Below are positions 51,677 through 60,666 of a DNA stretch of 64,000 nt, piece after piece. Source of the DNA: Kitasatospora sp. NBC_00374 (GTDB taxonomy: Bacteria; Actinomycetota; Actinomycetes; Streptomycetales; Streptomycetaceae); assembly GCF_041434935.1 (NCBI RefSeq), contig NZ_CP107965.1, positions 1-64,000 of the forward strand, given 5' to 3'. How positions within the stretch are numbered: the stretch's first letter is position 1; each line of letters starts with the position of its first letter. The notes beneath the pieces are model-generated. The model was not told where the DNA came from and searched no databases. It saw only the letters and a list, made by a program, of their open reading frames with translations. The position numbers and the translations under genes were made by a program.

Positions 51677-52972
51677 GTGAACGAGGCGCAATCGGCGACG
51701 GGGGTGGGCAACCCGGCGTTCGTCGCGGCCCGGGTCGCGCTGGGGCTGCTCACCCAGCAGGACCTGGTCGACGCCTTCGAGGCCCGCGCCGGGCGGCTCG
51801 GCACGCCGGTCGGCATCTCCATCCGCCAGGTGCGGCGCTGGGAGTCCCCGCGCCCGGGCTGGCCGAACCGGGCCGCGCGCACCGTGCTGAAGGACCTGTT
51901 CGGCCGCCCGTTAGAAGACCTCGGCTTCGTGCCGCTCGGTCGTCCCCCGGGACGGCGCCCGGGCCTACCCGTACAGGGCCGGCCGGGAGCCGACGACGCC
52001 CTTGCCCTCTACGCTCCGCCTTCGCCCGACGTCAGCCTCGCTCTGGCGGGCCCGCGCGAACGGTGGCTGCCGCAGCTGCGGTACGCGCTGGACGAGGCGG
52101 CGCGCACCGACGGCGTGCTGGGTCCGCGCGGAACCCTGCCGAAGGCCGTCACCATCCTGGCCACGATCGAGGCCGCGGCCGGCAGCGCACCGCTCGGAGC
52201 CCGGCGCGACCTGCTGGCGCTGGGGGCCCGGGCGGCGGAGTTCACCGCCTGGCTGCACCGCGACTCCGGCGCCGGCCCGGCCCCCACCGCCTACTGGCAC
52301 AACCACGCGATCGAGCTGGCCACCATGGCCGGTGACGGACCGCTGCACGCCTACATCCTGCTGCGCAAGGCCCAGGCCGCCGACGACGACCCGGCCCGCA
52401 TGCGGGACCTCGCCCACGCCGCCCACGCCGGCCCCTGGTCCCTGCCACCCCGGCCACGTGCGGAAGCCCTCCAGCAGGAAGCCCGGGCCCTGGCCATCAC
52501 CGGTGTCCGGGGCGACGCCATCGAACGCCTCCTCGACCAGGCCCGGGAAGCCGTAGAAGCAGCCCCGCCGCCCACCGGCCCGGCCAGCTGCACCGGCCCC
52601 CTGGGCGAGGGCTACACCCTGGAGCGGCTGATGGTCCAGAGCGCCCTGTGCTACCGCGAGGCCGGACGGCCCGACCGCTCCGTCGAGCTGTTCCGCCGTC
52701 ACCTGGCCACCGGCCAGTTCGCGCCGCGGGACCGGAGCTTCTTCACCGCCGCCATGTCCGGCGCCCTGGCCGCCGCCGGCGAGCCGGACGAAGCCGCCCA
52801 CGCCGGCCTGGCCGCGCTGTCGATCGCCGCCAACGCGGGCTTCGGCCAGGCCCTCGCCGAACTGCGCCGCACCGCGGCCGCGCTGCTCCCCCACGCCGGG
52901 CGCCCGGCCGTCCTCCTGCTCCGCCACGCACTCCGGGATGCCGGCGCCCCGGCGGGCCGGGCCGGGGCGTAG
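51677..52972 (+). CDS. HTH/TPR-type regulator
   Basis: This 431-aa protein has an N-terminal XRE-like region (LLTQQDLVDAFEARAGRLGT, ISIRQVRRWES) and a long helical-repeat domain up to the C-terminus (ATIEAAAG, LDEAARTD, GEPDEAAHAGLAALS). GTG start with GGGAGG. It resembles the HTH/TPR protein at 44348 in layout. Transcriptional or signalling role inferred. Confidence 0.65.
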   Translation: MNEAQSATGVGNPAFVAARVALGLLTQQDLVDAFEARAGRLGTPVGISIRQVRRWESPRPGWPNRAARTVLKDLFGRPLEDLGFVPLGRPPGRRPGLPVQGRPGADDALALYAPPSPDVSLALAGPRERWLPQLRYALDEAARTDGVLGPRGTLPKAVTILATIEAAAGSAPLGARRDLLALGARAAEFTAWLHRDSGAGPAPTAYWHNHAIELATMAGDGPLHAYILLRKAQAADDDPARMRDLAHAAHAGPWSLPPRPRAEALQQEARALAITGVRGDAIERLLDQAREAVEAAPPPTGPASCTGPLGEGYTLERLMVQSALCYREAGRPDRSVELFRRHLATGQFAPRDRSFFTAAMSGALAAAGEPDEAAHAGLAALSIAANAGFGQALAELRRTAAALLPHAGRPAVLLLRHALRDAGAPAGRAGA

Positions 52973-52985
52973 CCGGGCGGGCGGC

Positions 52986-53480
52986 TCAGCCCACCGGCGC
53001 CGCCGGCAACAGGCCGGCTTCGCTGATCCGCAGCCCGCGGGTGTCGACCACGTACTCGTCCTCCTCGCGGCCGCTGTTGTACGCCAGCAGAGCGCTGGGC
53101 GGGGCGACGGTGCGGTAGAGCTTCCCTGCCGGCCGGACGGCGGCCGTACCGGCGGCGTACCCCTGCGCCACCGCCAGGCTCGCGGTCCACGACCAGTCCC
53201 GTCGACGCTCCGGGACGCTGCCGCGCCACAGCTCCACCGGAGCGGACGGCAGCTGTGCCGGGACGCCGTCCGCGGTGTAGCCGGCCGCGCGGAACATCTC
53301 CCGCCACCTCGCCCTCGGCAGGTTCCGGTCCGGGTACTCGGCCCCGCTCCACGCCCGGCCGATGTAGCGGGCGAGGTCCTCATCGGTGATGACCAGCCCG
53401 TACCAGGAGTCGTGGAGCAGCGCTGGCCCGTTGAGTCGCCCCGCCCGGGTGACCAGGCGCTGCAGGTGCTCGGCGCTCAG
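52986..53480 (-). CDS. ADP-ribosyltransferase-like hypothetical with CTG start
   Basis: The frame reads 164 residues from a CTG (LSAEHLQRLV at the start) that has AGGAG four bases upstream; no ATG, GTG or TTG precedes it, and the first ATG is 61 codons further on. The body (VELWRGSVPERRRDWSWTAS, AQGYAAG, KLYRTVAPP, EEDEYVVD) fits an R-S-E pattern of ART-like folds. It may alternatively be a 5'-truncated remnant. Located between a regulator and an alpha/beta hydrolase gene. Confidence 0.5.
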   Translation of the reverse strand: MSAEHLQRLVTRAGRLNGPALLHDSWYGLVITDEDLARYIGRAWSGAEYPDRNLPRARWREMFRAAGYTADGVPAQLPSAPVELWRGSVPERRRDWSWTASLAVAQGYAAGTAAVRPAGKLYRTVAPPSALLAYNSGREEDEYVVDTRGLRISEAGLLPAAPVG

Positions 53481-53563
53481 GGGGCTCCTGACCTGTGCGG
53501 CGGCGCGGACTTCGGCGAATGCCTCCGCTTCAAGGTCCCGAGGGACGACGTCCGGGTCGGTGC

Positions 53564-54379
53564 TTACGGCGCGGTGAGGAAGTCGGTGACCTTCGTGATC
53601 ACCTCGGCCTGCCAGATCTGGGTCTGCGGGTCGAGGTACTGGGGGTCGTCGTGCACGGCGAAGCCGTGCTGCGCGCCGTCCAGCTCGACCAGTTCGGCGC
53701 CTTCGCCGAACTGGGACACGTAGTGTCGGGAGGACTCCACCGGAACGAAGGTGTCCCTGGTGCCGTGCACCAGCAGGGCGGGGGCGATGATGCGCGGGAG
53801 GATCGCCGAGGGGTCGAGGTAGTGCACCTCGTTGAGGAGCGCCCGGCCGAGTTCGAACGGGCTGCGCTCGGTGTAGCCCTGCTCGTCCAGGTCCCGGGCG
53901 GCGGTCTCGTTCAGGTAGTCGCCATCGTTGTACGGCCTGCTGACGATGTAGCGGTCCCGGTAGTCCAGGCGCGGGTTCAGCAGGACCAGCCTGTTCACTG
54001 TCTCGACGTGGTTGGCGGCGACCAGTGCTGCGGCTCCGCCGGAGAAGGACGCCGCGATCAGGTGGACCGGCCGGTCGAGTGTCCCGGCCTGGGCGCGCAG
54101 GTGGTCGGCGGCGGCGCGGATGTCGTTGGCGACGCCGGCCATGGTGATGTCCTGCTCGCGGCCGGCGCTCTGGCCGTGGGCGCGCAGGTCGAAGCGCAGG
54201 TTCTCGATCCGTGAGGCGGCCAGCGCGGTGGCCAGCCGGGTGAAGAACCCTCCCTCCTCCCGGGTGACGCCGGCCCCGTGGACCAGGACGGCCAGAGCCT
54301 GGGGGCGCTCAGCGGCGGCGATGGTGCCGTGCAGCCGCGTGCCGTCGAGGGACCTGAACTGCGTATCGCGATCAGCCAT
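53564..54379 (-). CDS. Alpha/beta hydrolase
   Basis: This 271-aa protein has the hydrolase fold: oxyanion HGAG, nucleophile Ser in AASFSGG near 110, the acid Asp in HGTRDTFVP near 212, and a final His in GAQHGFAVHD. It should hydrolyse an ester or amide. The natural substrate is unknown. Single-gene unit. Confidence 0.88.
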   Translation of the reverse strand: MADRDTQFRSLDGTRLHGTIAAAERPQALAVLVHGAGVTREEGGFFTRLATALAASRIENLRFDLRAHGQSAGREQDITMAGVANDIRAAADHLRAQAGTLDRPVHLIAASFSGGAAALVAANHVETVNRLVLLNPRLDYRDRYIVSRPYNDGDYLNETAARDLDEQGYTERSPFELGRALLNEVHYLDPSAILPRIIAPALLVHGTRDTFVPVESSRHYVSQFGEGAELVELDGAQHGFAVHDDPQYLDPQTQIWQAEVITKVTDFLTAP

Positions 54380-54516
54380 TCACCGATGGTAGCCATCACC
54401 GGGTGCCCGAGTGTCAGCCTCACGAAAGGTGCGACGCCCCCGGGGGGCGGCCGAAGCCACCGTGAGACGGTCAGGCGGCGGCTGCCGACCCTGGTTGTCT
54501 AGGTGGCAGCGGGCGG

Positions 54517-54906
54517 TCAGGCGTCAGGGTCGACTTCGGGGTGCGTGAACCGCACGGGCTTGCCCAGCGACCGGGCGTAGGCGATTTCGGCTCGGGTGCT
54601 GTCTCCGATGTAGTCGCCGACTACGAGCACCTCATCAGCGAGCCGGATCTTCGCCCGGTGCAGATCGTCGAGTTGAACCTTCAGCGCCTCGGCCTCGACA
54701 GGATCGGACCAAAGTGCGTGTGGCGACTTCATGTCACAGCCCGGTTTGACGACAATCTTTCCGGCTTTGGTCTCCAGAAGATCAGCCTCGGTCATCTCGG
54801 TCATGAAGCGGGTGGATCCGCAGATCACGACAATACGGGGGAGGCTCAACAGCTTCTTCGCGTCGGCGAGCCTCTCCTCGGGGGTGAGCAGTTGCGGGTA
54901 TGACAC
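54517..54906 (-). CDS. Nucleoside 2-deoxyribosyltransferase-like protein
   Basis: This 129-aa protein contains IVVICGSTRFMTEM, LADEVLVVGDYIGDSTRAEI and YARSLGKPVRF, as in nucleoside deoxyribosyltransferase-like (TIR-related) proteins. The GTG start has AGGAGG at ideal spacing. It may process nucleosides or nucleotides; a defence role is possible given the fold, but only inferred. Confidence 0.75.
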   Translation of the reverse strand: MSYPQLLTPEERLADAKKLLSLPRIVVICGSTRFMTEMTEADLLETKAGKIVVKPGCDMKSPHALWSDPVEAEALKVQLDDLHRAKIRLADEVLVVGDYIGDSTRAEIAYARSLGKPVRFTHPEVDPDA

Positions 54907-55028
54907 TGGTTCCTCCTGGTGGCGTGGTCCAAGGGGTGCCTGCGGAGACGAGAACGAGGGCCCGATCTGGCAGACCGGTGCCACCGGACAAACCGTCCTA
55001 CGATCACTGACCCCTTGGAATAGATCAT

Positions 55029-55418
55029 CTAGCGACCATCTATGGCGAGCGGAACAATGAATCGGCGCAGCGCGTGGCCGGCGCCCATGGTGGCGGCGAA
55101 GCTCACCAGCGGGGAGAGGCCGAGGACGACGGTGTGCGCGGTGCCGGACAGGCTGAGGTTCGCGAGGGCCATCAGCCCGAAGAGCAGGGCGACGCCGCCC
55201 ACGAGCATGACAGCCAGCCGCGCGCCGACGGGGAACCAGGCCGGGCCCGGCACGCGCAGGGCCTGCTCGACGTGAGCGCGGTGGCCGGCGATGTCGCCGG
55301 TGACGACTCCGCACTGGCACACCATCTGCGTGCGCTGCTGCCCGGCGATGACCGAGGCGGCGAAGTCGACTTCGTGCCGGATGGCGTGGCGGCCATCGTC
55401 CATCTTGCGCCGGTCCAC
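55029..55418 (-). CDS. Two-helix membrane protein
   Basis: This protein of about 129 aa has two membrane helices near the C-terminus (LAVMLVGGVALLFGLMALANL and TVVLGLSPLVSFAATMGAGH) after a cytoplasmic N-terminal region with CQCGV. GTG at 55418 or ATG at 55403 can start it. Function unknown. Confidence 0.55.
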   Translation of the reverse strand: MDRRKMDDGRHAIRHEVDFAASVIAGQQRTQMVCQCGVVTGDIAGHRAHVEQALRVPGPAWFPVGARLAVMLVGGVALLFGLMALANLSLSGTAHTVVLGLSPLVSFAATMGAGHALRRFIVPLAIDGR

Positions 55419-55610
55419 CCTGGCCCCCTTCGGTCTCTTCCAGCACTGCCGGGCCAACTGTACTGGCGGCTTCGGGGCCGCAGGCCGTGCGCGCACGGGC
55501 CGTTGTGTCCGTGGTACCAACTACTGTCTCTTCATGGGTATTTGATGCCTAATCGGCCAAATGTTCCCAATGCGGTTTATGTTCCACATCACTTTGGAGG
55601 ACGAGCGAGA

Positions 55611-57284
55611 ATGACCGCACCCGCCCAGACCGCCCCCGCACCCGAGCGCGCCGACCACGGCCCCTACCAGGCCGCCGATGCGGCTGGCATCGACCGCTAC
55701 CTCTGGGACCTCGGCCGCTCGGCCGGGCTGATCCCCGCGTCCGACACCGACAAGGGTCGCTGGTCGAGCACCCTCGTCCACCAGCTGCGCACCGAACTGC
55801 CCGACCTGCTCCCCCGGCTCGACGCCCTGCGACCGCTCGGCGCCCGCAGGATCGCCGAGACGCTGCGCCGGACCACCGGCCTGGAGGAGATCACCCCCGA
55901 CGACGTGCCGGTCCTGGCCGACCTCGGCCTGCTGCGCCGCCTCGGCAACTACGAGGGGCACCCGACGTATGGGGCGCTGGAGGCCGAGCAGTGGTCGGAC
56001 ACCGGCGCCCTGGCCGCCGTCGTCGGCGAACGCACCGCCTGGATCGAGGCCTCGCTGTCCACCACCCGCGCGACGGAAACCGTCCCCTGGGCGGAGACGG
56101 AGTCCGAGTTCCGCTGGGCCGCCGAGCAGCGCGGCCTGGCCGCCGGGCGGCTGGGACGGTGGGCGAAGACGGATGTCGATGTCCTCGCTGCCGACACCGA
56201 GGTCGCCGAGCAGGTCGAAGGACGGCGTCTGATCCCTGGCGAACGGGCGGCGGACTACCTGGACATCAGCTACAAGCGGGACTGGCCGTACGTCCTTGCC
56301 GCGGGCTGGATCGCCGCGGCCGGCTCCCACGTCAAGCAGGTCGGGTCGGTGCGCACCGTGGAGGTCAAGCTGTACCAGACCTCGGACGTCCTGGCGCTGC
56401 GCCAGCGGGACGGGGTGGACTGGGAAGCGGTTCGGTCCGTCCCGCGGGGCCGTACGTCAGCACTGCGGGCGGTCGCCGCCAAGCTTCCCTCCCGGGCCGA
56501 ACTCGCACGCCGCCTGGCCACCACCCTGGCCGACCGCCACGGCACGCCGGTCCACCTGTTGCACGACAACGTGCAGGACGCCTGGAGCATCAACTGGACG
56601 GTGCAGGACGGGCAGAAGCTGACCCGGGCGCTGCTCCTGGAGGCCGCCGGAGGCAGGGAAGACCTGGACGCGCTCGCCCGCGAGCTGCGGTTGAAGGACG
56701 CCCGGCTGCGGACCCTGCTGACCGCCCGGCAGGTCTCGGCCACGGGCGCTGGTCTGGTCATCGACACCGAGACCACGGACTTGTACGGGCGGGTGTGCGA
56801 GATCGCAGTGATCGACGCCGCATCCGGGAAGGTCCGCCTGAACACCCTAGTCAACCCGCAGACGCCGATCCGCGCGACGCACATCCACGGCATCACGGAC
56901 GCCGATGTCGCCGACGCCCCGACCTGGGAGGAGATCCTGCCGAAGCTGTTCAGGATCACCCGGGGCCGCCGCCTGCTGGCTTACAACAGCGGCTACGACC
57001 GGTCGGTGATCGCCGACCACACCCGGGCGATCGGCCGACGGCCCGGACGGCTCGACACGGCCGAGACGTGGTGGTGCCTGATGAACGCCCGGTCGGTGTG
57101 GGAGGTCCACCGGGACTACAAGCTCTACGGCGGCCACCGTGCTCTCGGCGACGCCCAGGCGGCCCGCGACGTCCTCCACTCGATTGCCCAGAGCAAGAGC
57201 CTGGTGACCATCACCCCGACGGACGGCCCGGCGGGCGACAGCCCAGCGGGCGGCCTCCCCAGTCCGGGTGCAGGCGGGCGGTAG
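55611..57284 (+). CDS. DEDDh-type 3'-5' exonuclease with a large N-terminal domain
   Basis: This 557-aa protein has an N-terminal region of about 370 residues (WDLGRSAG, RRIAETLRRTTG, then ISYKRDWPYVLAAG) and a C-terminal DnaQ-like exonuclease: VIDTETTDL (Asp-Glu), HGITDADVADAPTW, AYNSGYDRSVI and HRALGDAQAA (His, Asp). It should remove 3' nucleotides. ATG with GGAGG upstream; AT-rich gap before it. It is unlinked to a polymerase. A strong terminator follows. Confidence 0.85.
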   Translation: MTAPAQTAPAPERADHGPYQAADAAGIDRYLWDLGRSAGLIPASDTDKGRWSSTLVHQLRTELPDLLPRLDALRPLGARRIAETLRRTTGLEEITPDDVPVLADLGLLRRLGNYEGHPTYGALEAEQWSDTGALAAVVGERTAWIEASLSTTRATETVPWAETESEFRWAAEQRGLAAGRLGRWAKTDVDVLAADTEVAEQVEGRRLIPGERAADYLDISYKRDWPYVLAAGWIAAAGSHVKQVGSVRTVEVKLYQTSDVLALRQRDGVDWEAVRSVPRGRTSALRAVAAKLPSRAELARRLATTLADRHGTPVHLLHDNVQDAWSINWTVQDGQKLTRALLLEAAGGREDLDALARELRLKDARLRTLLTARQVSATGAGLVIDTETTDLYGRVCEIAVIDAASGKVRLNTLVNPQTPIRATHIHGITDADVADAPTWEEILPKLFRITRGRRLLAYNSGYDRSVIADHTRAIGRRPGRLDTAETWWCLMNARSVWEVHRDYKLYGGHRALGDAQAARDVLHSIAQSKSLVTITPTDGPAGDSPAGGLPSPGAGGR

Positions 57285-57309
57285 GGTGGGCGCGCTCTGA
57301 GAATGCAGC

Positions 57310-57344
57310 CAGTGAGGCCTCCCGGATCCCGGGAGGCCTCACTG
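57310..57344 (+). terminator. Strong hairpin terminator
   Basis: CAGTGAGGCCTCCCGG (57310-57325) and its complement (57329-57344) flank ATC, 26 bases past the exonuclease stop, followed by TTT. Confidence 0.85.
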
Positions 57345-57407
57345 TTTCAGCGTTGCCGGCCGTCGCCGGTGGCTGAGCGTCGCTCCGCTCTGCTCCGGCT
57401 CAGTACG

Positions 57408-58217
57408 TCAAAGCGCCTTAGGTGTCGTCACCCCGGCGGGCACGCCGCCGCGGAGGACCTGGTCGATCTCGGTCGCAAGCGCCGTGGGCCCGGCGGGCAA
57501 CTTCACCGAACGGTGGTTCTCCGACAGCGGCGTCTTCAGGTCCCACCAGCACCACGGGTATTCGTTGCCGGCAGCCACTCCGTAGGAGAGCTTCGCGACC
57601 CCCAGGGAGAGCACCCAGAACCGGTCGCCGGCTTGCCGCTCCTCATCCCATCCGGTGGCCTGGTCGGTGAGCAGGATTTCCACCCCGGTCGGTAGCTCTT
57701 CGCCGGTCTCCCAACCCAGAGCTCTCAGCCTGGCGACGATGATGGCGACGGCACGTCGATTGGCGGCGTCGAAGGGCCTGCCCTTGCGGATCGAGGGGTG
57801 CCAGGTCGCCCACGGGCCTCCCTTCGCCCTGATCAGACTCTGCCGCCAGTACGGCAGCCCCTGGAACCGGCGACGCACCATCTTCATCGCCTCGTCGGTC
57901 AGGTGCATACTGCGCTGCTGGGGCAAGTACGTCCCCTTGATCATCGGGGTGCCGCGCTCGTCCCGAAGCTCGAACCACCACTCCGTCTCACCGGCCCTGA
58001 CCTTGTGCCAGCCGTCCGGCCACGTGGCGATGACGTAGTCGTGCCCGGCGCGACCGATCTCAACACCGAGCAGCCGGTAGGTCTCCCAGCTCTCCAAACG
58101 GTGCTTGTGGAGCGGCAGGGTCGTGCCGTACGTGTCGGCGAGGAAGTCGCGGAACTCCTGCTCGGCGAGCGGCCCTGGGTACTCCGGCCTCGCGTACGGG
58201 TCCGTGTCCTGTGCCAT
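57408..58217 (-). CDS. Hypothetical protein
   Basis: This 269-aa protein is not recognised. It begins MAQDTDPYARPEYPGPL and has DFLADTYGTTLPLHKHRLES, WWFELRDERGTPMIKG, and PYWRQSLIRAKGGPWATWHP. ATG with GAGGAGG. It probably starts its own unit or continues the leftward run from the HAD gene. Confidence 0.6.
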   Translation of the reverse strand: MAQDTDPYARPEYPGPLAEQEFRDFLADTYGTTLPLHKHRLESWETYRLLGVEIGRAGHDYVIATWPDGWHKVRAGETEWWFELRDERGTPMIKGTYLPQQRSMHLTDEAMKMVRRRFQGLPYWRQSLIRAKGGPWATWHPSIRKGRPFDAANRRAVAIIVARLRALGWETGEELPTGVEILLTDQATGWDEERQAGDRFWVLSLGVAKLSYGVAAGNEYPWCWWDLKTPLSENHRSVKLPAGPTALATEIDQVLRGGVPAGVTTPKAL

Positions 58218-58319
58218 CGTGGCTGCCTCCTCGGCCTGCGGGTCTGCGGTGCGTACTTGATCTGAGCGGTGGCCACACCGGGACGCCCGCAGGATATGCG
58301 TGCTCGCAGGGCGCTGCCG

Positions 58320-59186
58320 TCAGCAGCCGCAACCGCAGTTCGCGCAGCACCTGCAGGCCTGGCAGCGCTCGCGCTCCAGGTCGCCGCACGGCTGGAATCG
58401 GTCTCCGCCGTCCGATGCCGGGTCCGGGCAATAGCACTCGCAGCAGCTCCCGCACACGTCGTGCGTGCGGTCCTCCCGCTGGCCGTCGACGACGGTGGAT
58501 GAGCGCTCACCGCAGTCCCGGCAGCGGCGCAGGCGCAGCTCGGGGGCCGGCGGCCGGGCCGCGACGGCGGTGGCCCAGGCGGCGAGCGTGGCGAAGTCGG
58601 TGTCGGTGAGCCCGATGCGGTGGTCGACCTCGTGCAGCAGGAGGGGCGCGGCGTGGGCGGCGGGTAGGGTCCGCTTGATCCAGTCCGTGAATCCGCCGGC
58701 GAGCCAGGCGAGAGGCCGGTCGGCGCCGACGCGGTGGAGACTGGCGGCGGCCAGGACGTCCTCGCCGCGCCAGTCGAGATCGACCGCCGGGTTCTCCAGG
58801 CTCTTGCCCGGGTCGTCCAGGCGGACGAAGAAGACCTGCTCGCGCAGGGGGATCAGCGCCGGGAGTCGGGTCAGACCCAGGGCGGGCAGCAGCGCCTCGA
58901 TCTCCTCGGGCTGCCACGGGCCGGCGATGACGAGGTCGACCGGCAGAGCCTCCAGGCGGGCGCCGATCTCCGGGTTGAGGCGGATGTAATGGCGGGTCGG
59001 CCGCGGCTGCACGAACGCGGCCCAGGCCCGCCAGGCCTGCGGAGTGACCTCATGGCTGGTGTAGCCGGTGAGGTCCGCGCGGATGTCGTACGGCGACAGG
59101 ACTCCGTCGATGTCGAAGACCACCAGCGGGCGCGGGACGGCCTGGGTTGCCGGTGCGGTGGGCGACGTCGAAGGTGCGGTGTTCAC
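58320..59186 (-). CDS. HAD-like protein with cysteine-rich tail
   Basis: This 288-aa protein begins with a HAD motif I (VVFDIDGVLSPYD) and a motif II-like IAGPW, with the later carboxylates less clear. The C-terminal 75 residues carry about seventeen cysteines (CRDCGE, CGSCCECYC, CQACRCCANCGCGC), a likely multi-zinc module. GTG with GGAG. The combination of phosphatase fold and zinc tail is unusual; the function is unknown. Confidence 0.65.
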   Translation of the reverse strand: MNTAPSTSPTAPATQAVPRPLVVFDIDGVLSPYDIRADLTGYTSHEVTPQAWRAWAAFVQPRPTRHYIRLNPEIGARLEALPVDLVIAGPWQPEEIEALLPALGLTRLPALIPLREQVFFVRLDDPGKSLENPAVDLDWRGEDVLAAASLHRVGADRPLAWLAGGFTDWIKRTLPAAHAAPLLLHEVDHRIGLTDTDFATLAAWATAVAARPPAPELRLRRCRDCGERSSTVVDGQREDRTHDVCGSCCECYCPDPASDGGDRFQPCGDLERERCQACRCCANCGCGC

Positions 59187-59216
59187 GGTAGTCTCCGGGT
59201 TCGGGACGGCGGGAGG

Positions 59217-59987
59217 TCAGGGCTGCTCGGGCCGGCGGATGCCCCAGGCGGTGGCCAGGTCGAGCAGCAGGGTGTCGGGCAGGCCGGTGTCCTCGAACGC
59301 TCCGATCAGGCTGACCGGTTCGGCGTGCAGGCGTTCCAGTACCGGCAGGAGCTCGGGCTGGCGGACGAGCTGGAACCGGCCCTCGGGCCGGTCGTGGGCG
59401 CTGCCGGGCCCGTAGTCCGCCAGCAGCTTCTCGATCCGGTCGCGGTGGGCGGCGGTGAAGTCGCGCAGGTGGGTGCTGTAGGTGCCGGCGTCGTCGGCGA
59501 TGGAGTGGGCCAGGTTGGTCAGGACGGTGGAGGTCAGCTCGGTGTCGAAGGGCTTCGCTCCGGCGAGCTCGGCGTACAGGGGCAGGGCGGCGTGCAGCAG
59601 TTCGCCGGCGGTGACGGCCTCGCGGTTCCAGGTGTACGGGGTCGCGTCGGCCAGCTGGGTGCCCCGGCCGCTGCTCCACTCGTAGATCAGGCCGCGGAGC
59701 TCGTCGATGCGCTGGGAGAGCGTGGCGTACAGCTTGGCGTTGGCGTCGTTCCAGCCGCTCACATAGTCCTCGCTGGGCTCGGGGCCCATGCCGAACTGGA
59801 GGTCGTTGAGGTGGTGGACGATGTCGAAGATGTCGGCTTCGAAGGCGGCCACGAGGGCCTGCGCGTCTCGGTCGCCCTGGGCCCGGAAGACCAGCCAGAA
59901 CAGCAGCGCGGTGCGGCTGTACAGGCCTTCGCCCCAGACGGCCGGCCAGGCCACGGTCAAGATGGTGGGTTCGGCGGTGTCGGTCAT
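59217..59987 (-). CDS. Hypothetical protein
   Basis: This 256-aa protein is not recognised. It is helical: WLVFRAQGDRDAQALVAAFE, HHLNDLQFGMGPEPSEDYV, LRGLIYEWSSG and ELLHAALPLYAELAG. ATG with GGAGG. It lies between the XRE and HAD/Cys genes in one leftward operon. Confidence 0.6.
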   Translation of the reverse strand: MTDTAEPTILTVAWPAVWGEGLYSRTALLFWLVFRAQGDRDAQALVAAFEADIFDIVHHLNDLQFGMGPEPSEDYVSGWNDANAKLYATLSQRIDELRGLIYEWSSGRGTQLADATPYTWNREAVTAGELLHAALPLYAELAGAKPFDTELTSTVLTNLAHSIADDAGTYSTHLRDFTAAHRDRIEKLLADYGPGSAHDRPEGRFQLVRQPELLPVLERLHAEPVSLIGAFEDTGLPDTLLLDLATAWGIRRPEQP

Positions 59988-60009
59988 GGCGGCCTCCGAG
60001 CGGTGGTGG

Positions 60010-60333
60010 TCAGGTCTGTCCGGTCCGACGCCAGAGCAGGTAGCCGGCGTAGAGCTCGGCGGCCCGGCGGTCGGCCGGGTGAAGGGCACTGAGCGCTGCG
60101 CCGTCCTGCGTGTCGAGAAGGTGGTCCGCCGTGGTGCCCAGCAGGTTGGCGAGCCGCTTGAGCTCGATGGCCTCGACGCCTCTGCGGCCCTGTTCGATGT
60201 CGCTGACGGACGGGCGGGGAATGCCCAGGGCATGGGCGACCTGGGCCTGGGACAGGCCGCAGGTGCGGCGGGCCGCACGAATGCGGCCCGCCACTTCCTC
60301 GCGTTCGGCGGTCTGGGTGCGGGGGCCGGTCAT
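60010..60333 (-). CDS. XRE-family regulator
   Basis: This 107-aa protein has a clear Cro/C1 helix-turn-helix: RIRAARRTCGLSQAQVAHAL, then GIPRPSVSDIEQGRR. The ATG overlaps the previous stop (ATGA). It may control its own operon. Confidence 0.88.
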   Translation of the reverse strand: MTGPRTQTAEREEVAGRIRAARRTCGLSQAQVAHALGIPRPSVSDIEQGRRGVEAIELKRLANLLGTTADHLLDTQDGAALSALHPADRRAAELYAGYLLWRRTGQT

Positions 60334-60605
60334 CCGTCGCTCGCGCAGTCGTGGTTGGCCTCGATGTAGTCGCCGTCCTCGAAGTCCGTCGTCAGGGACC
60401 AGCCGCAGCCGCACTCCGCTCGGCCCTCCCAGGCGATGTCTCCGTCCCCCTCGTCGCAGTCGTGATCGGCGTCGACGATGGTGCCGTCGTCGAACACGCT
60501 GTCCCCGCCGTCCCTGCAGTCGTGGCATTCCCAGGTCGCATGCCAGGTGATCGCTGGGGCAGCAGCCGTCTCGGCGAGGCCGGACGGTTCGCTGGTAGTC
60601 GTCAT
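60330..60605 (-). CDS. Duplicated zinc-binding miniprotein
   Basis: This 91-aa protein has two internal copies of a CxxC/CxC...HDC module: WECHDCRDGGDSVFDDGTIV followed by DADHDC, and AECGCGWSLTTDFEDGDYIE followed by ANHDC. Each looks able to bind one zinc. It sits between the helicase and the XRE gene. A nucleic-acid or helicase adaptor role is inferred. Confidence 0.65.
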   Translation of the reverse strand: MTTTSEPSGLAETAAAPAITWHATWECHDCRDGGDSVFDDGTIVDADHDCDEGDGDIAWEGRAECGCGWSLTTDFEDGDYIEANHDCASDG

Positions 60606-60666
60606 CGTGGTGTCTCCAGGTGGTCGGTGCGGTCGGTGGCCGACCGGGCCGCGGGGTGTTCGGAGC

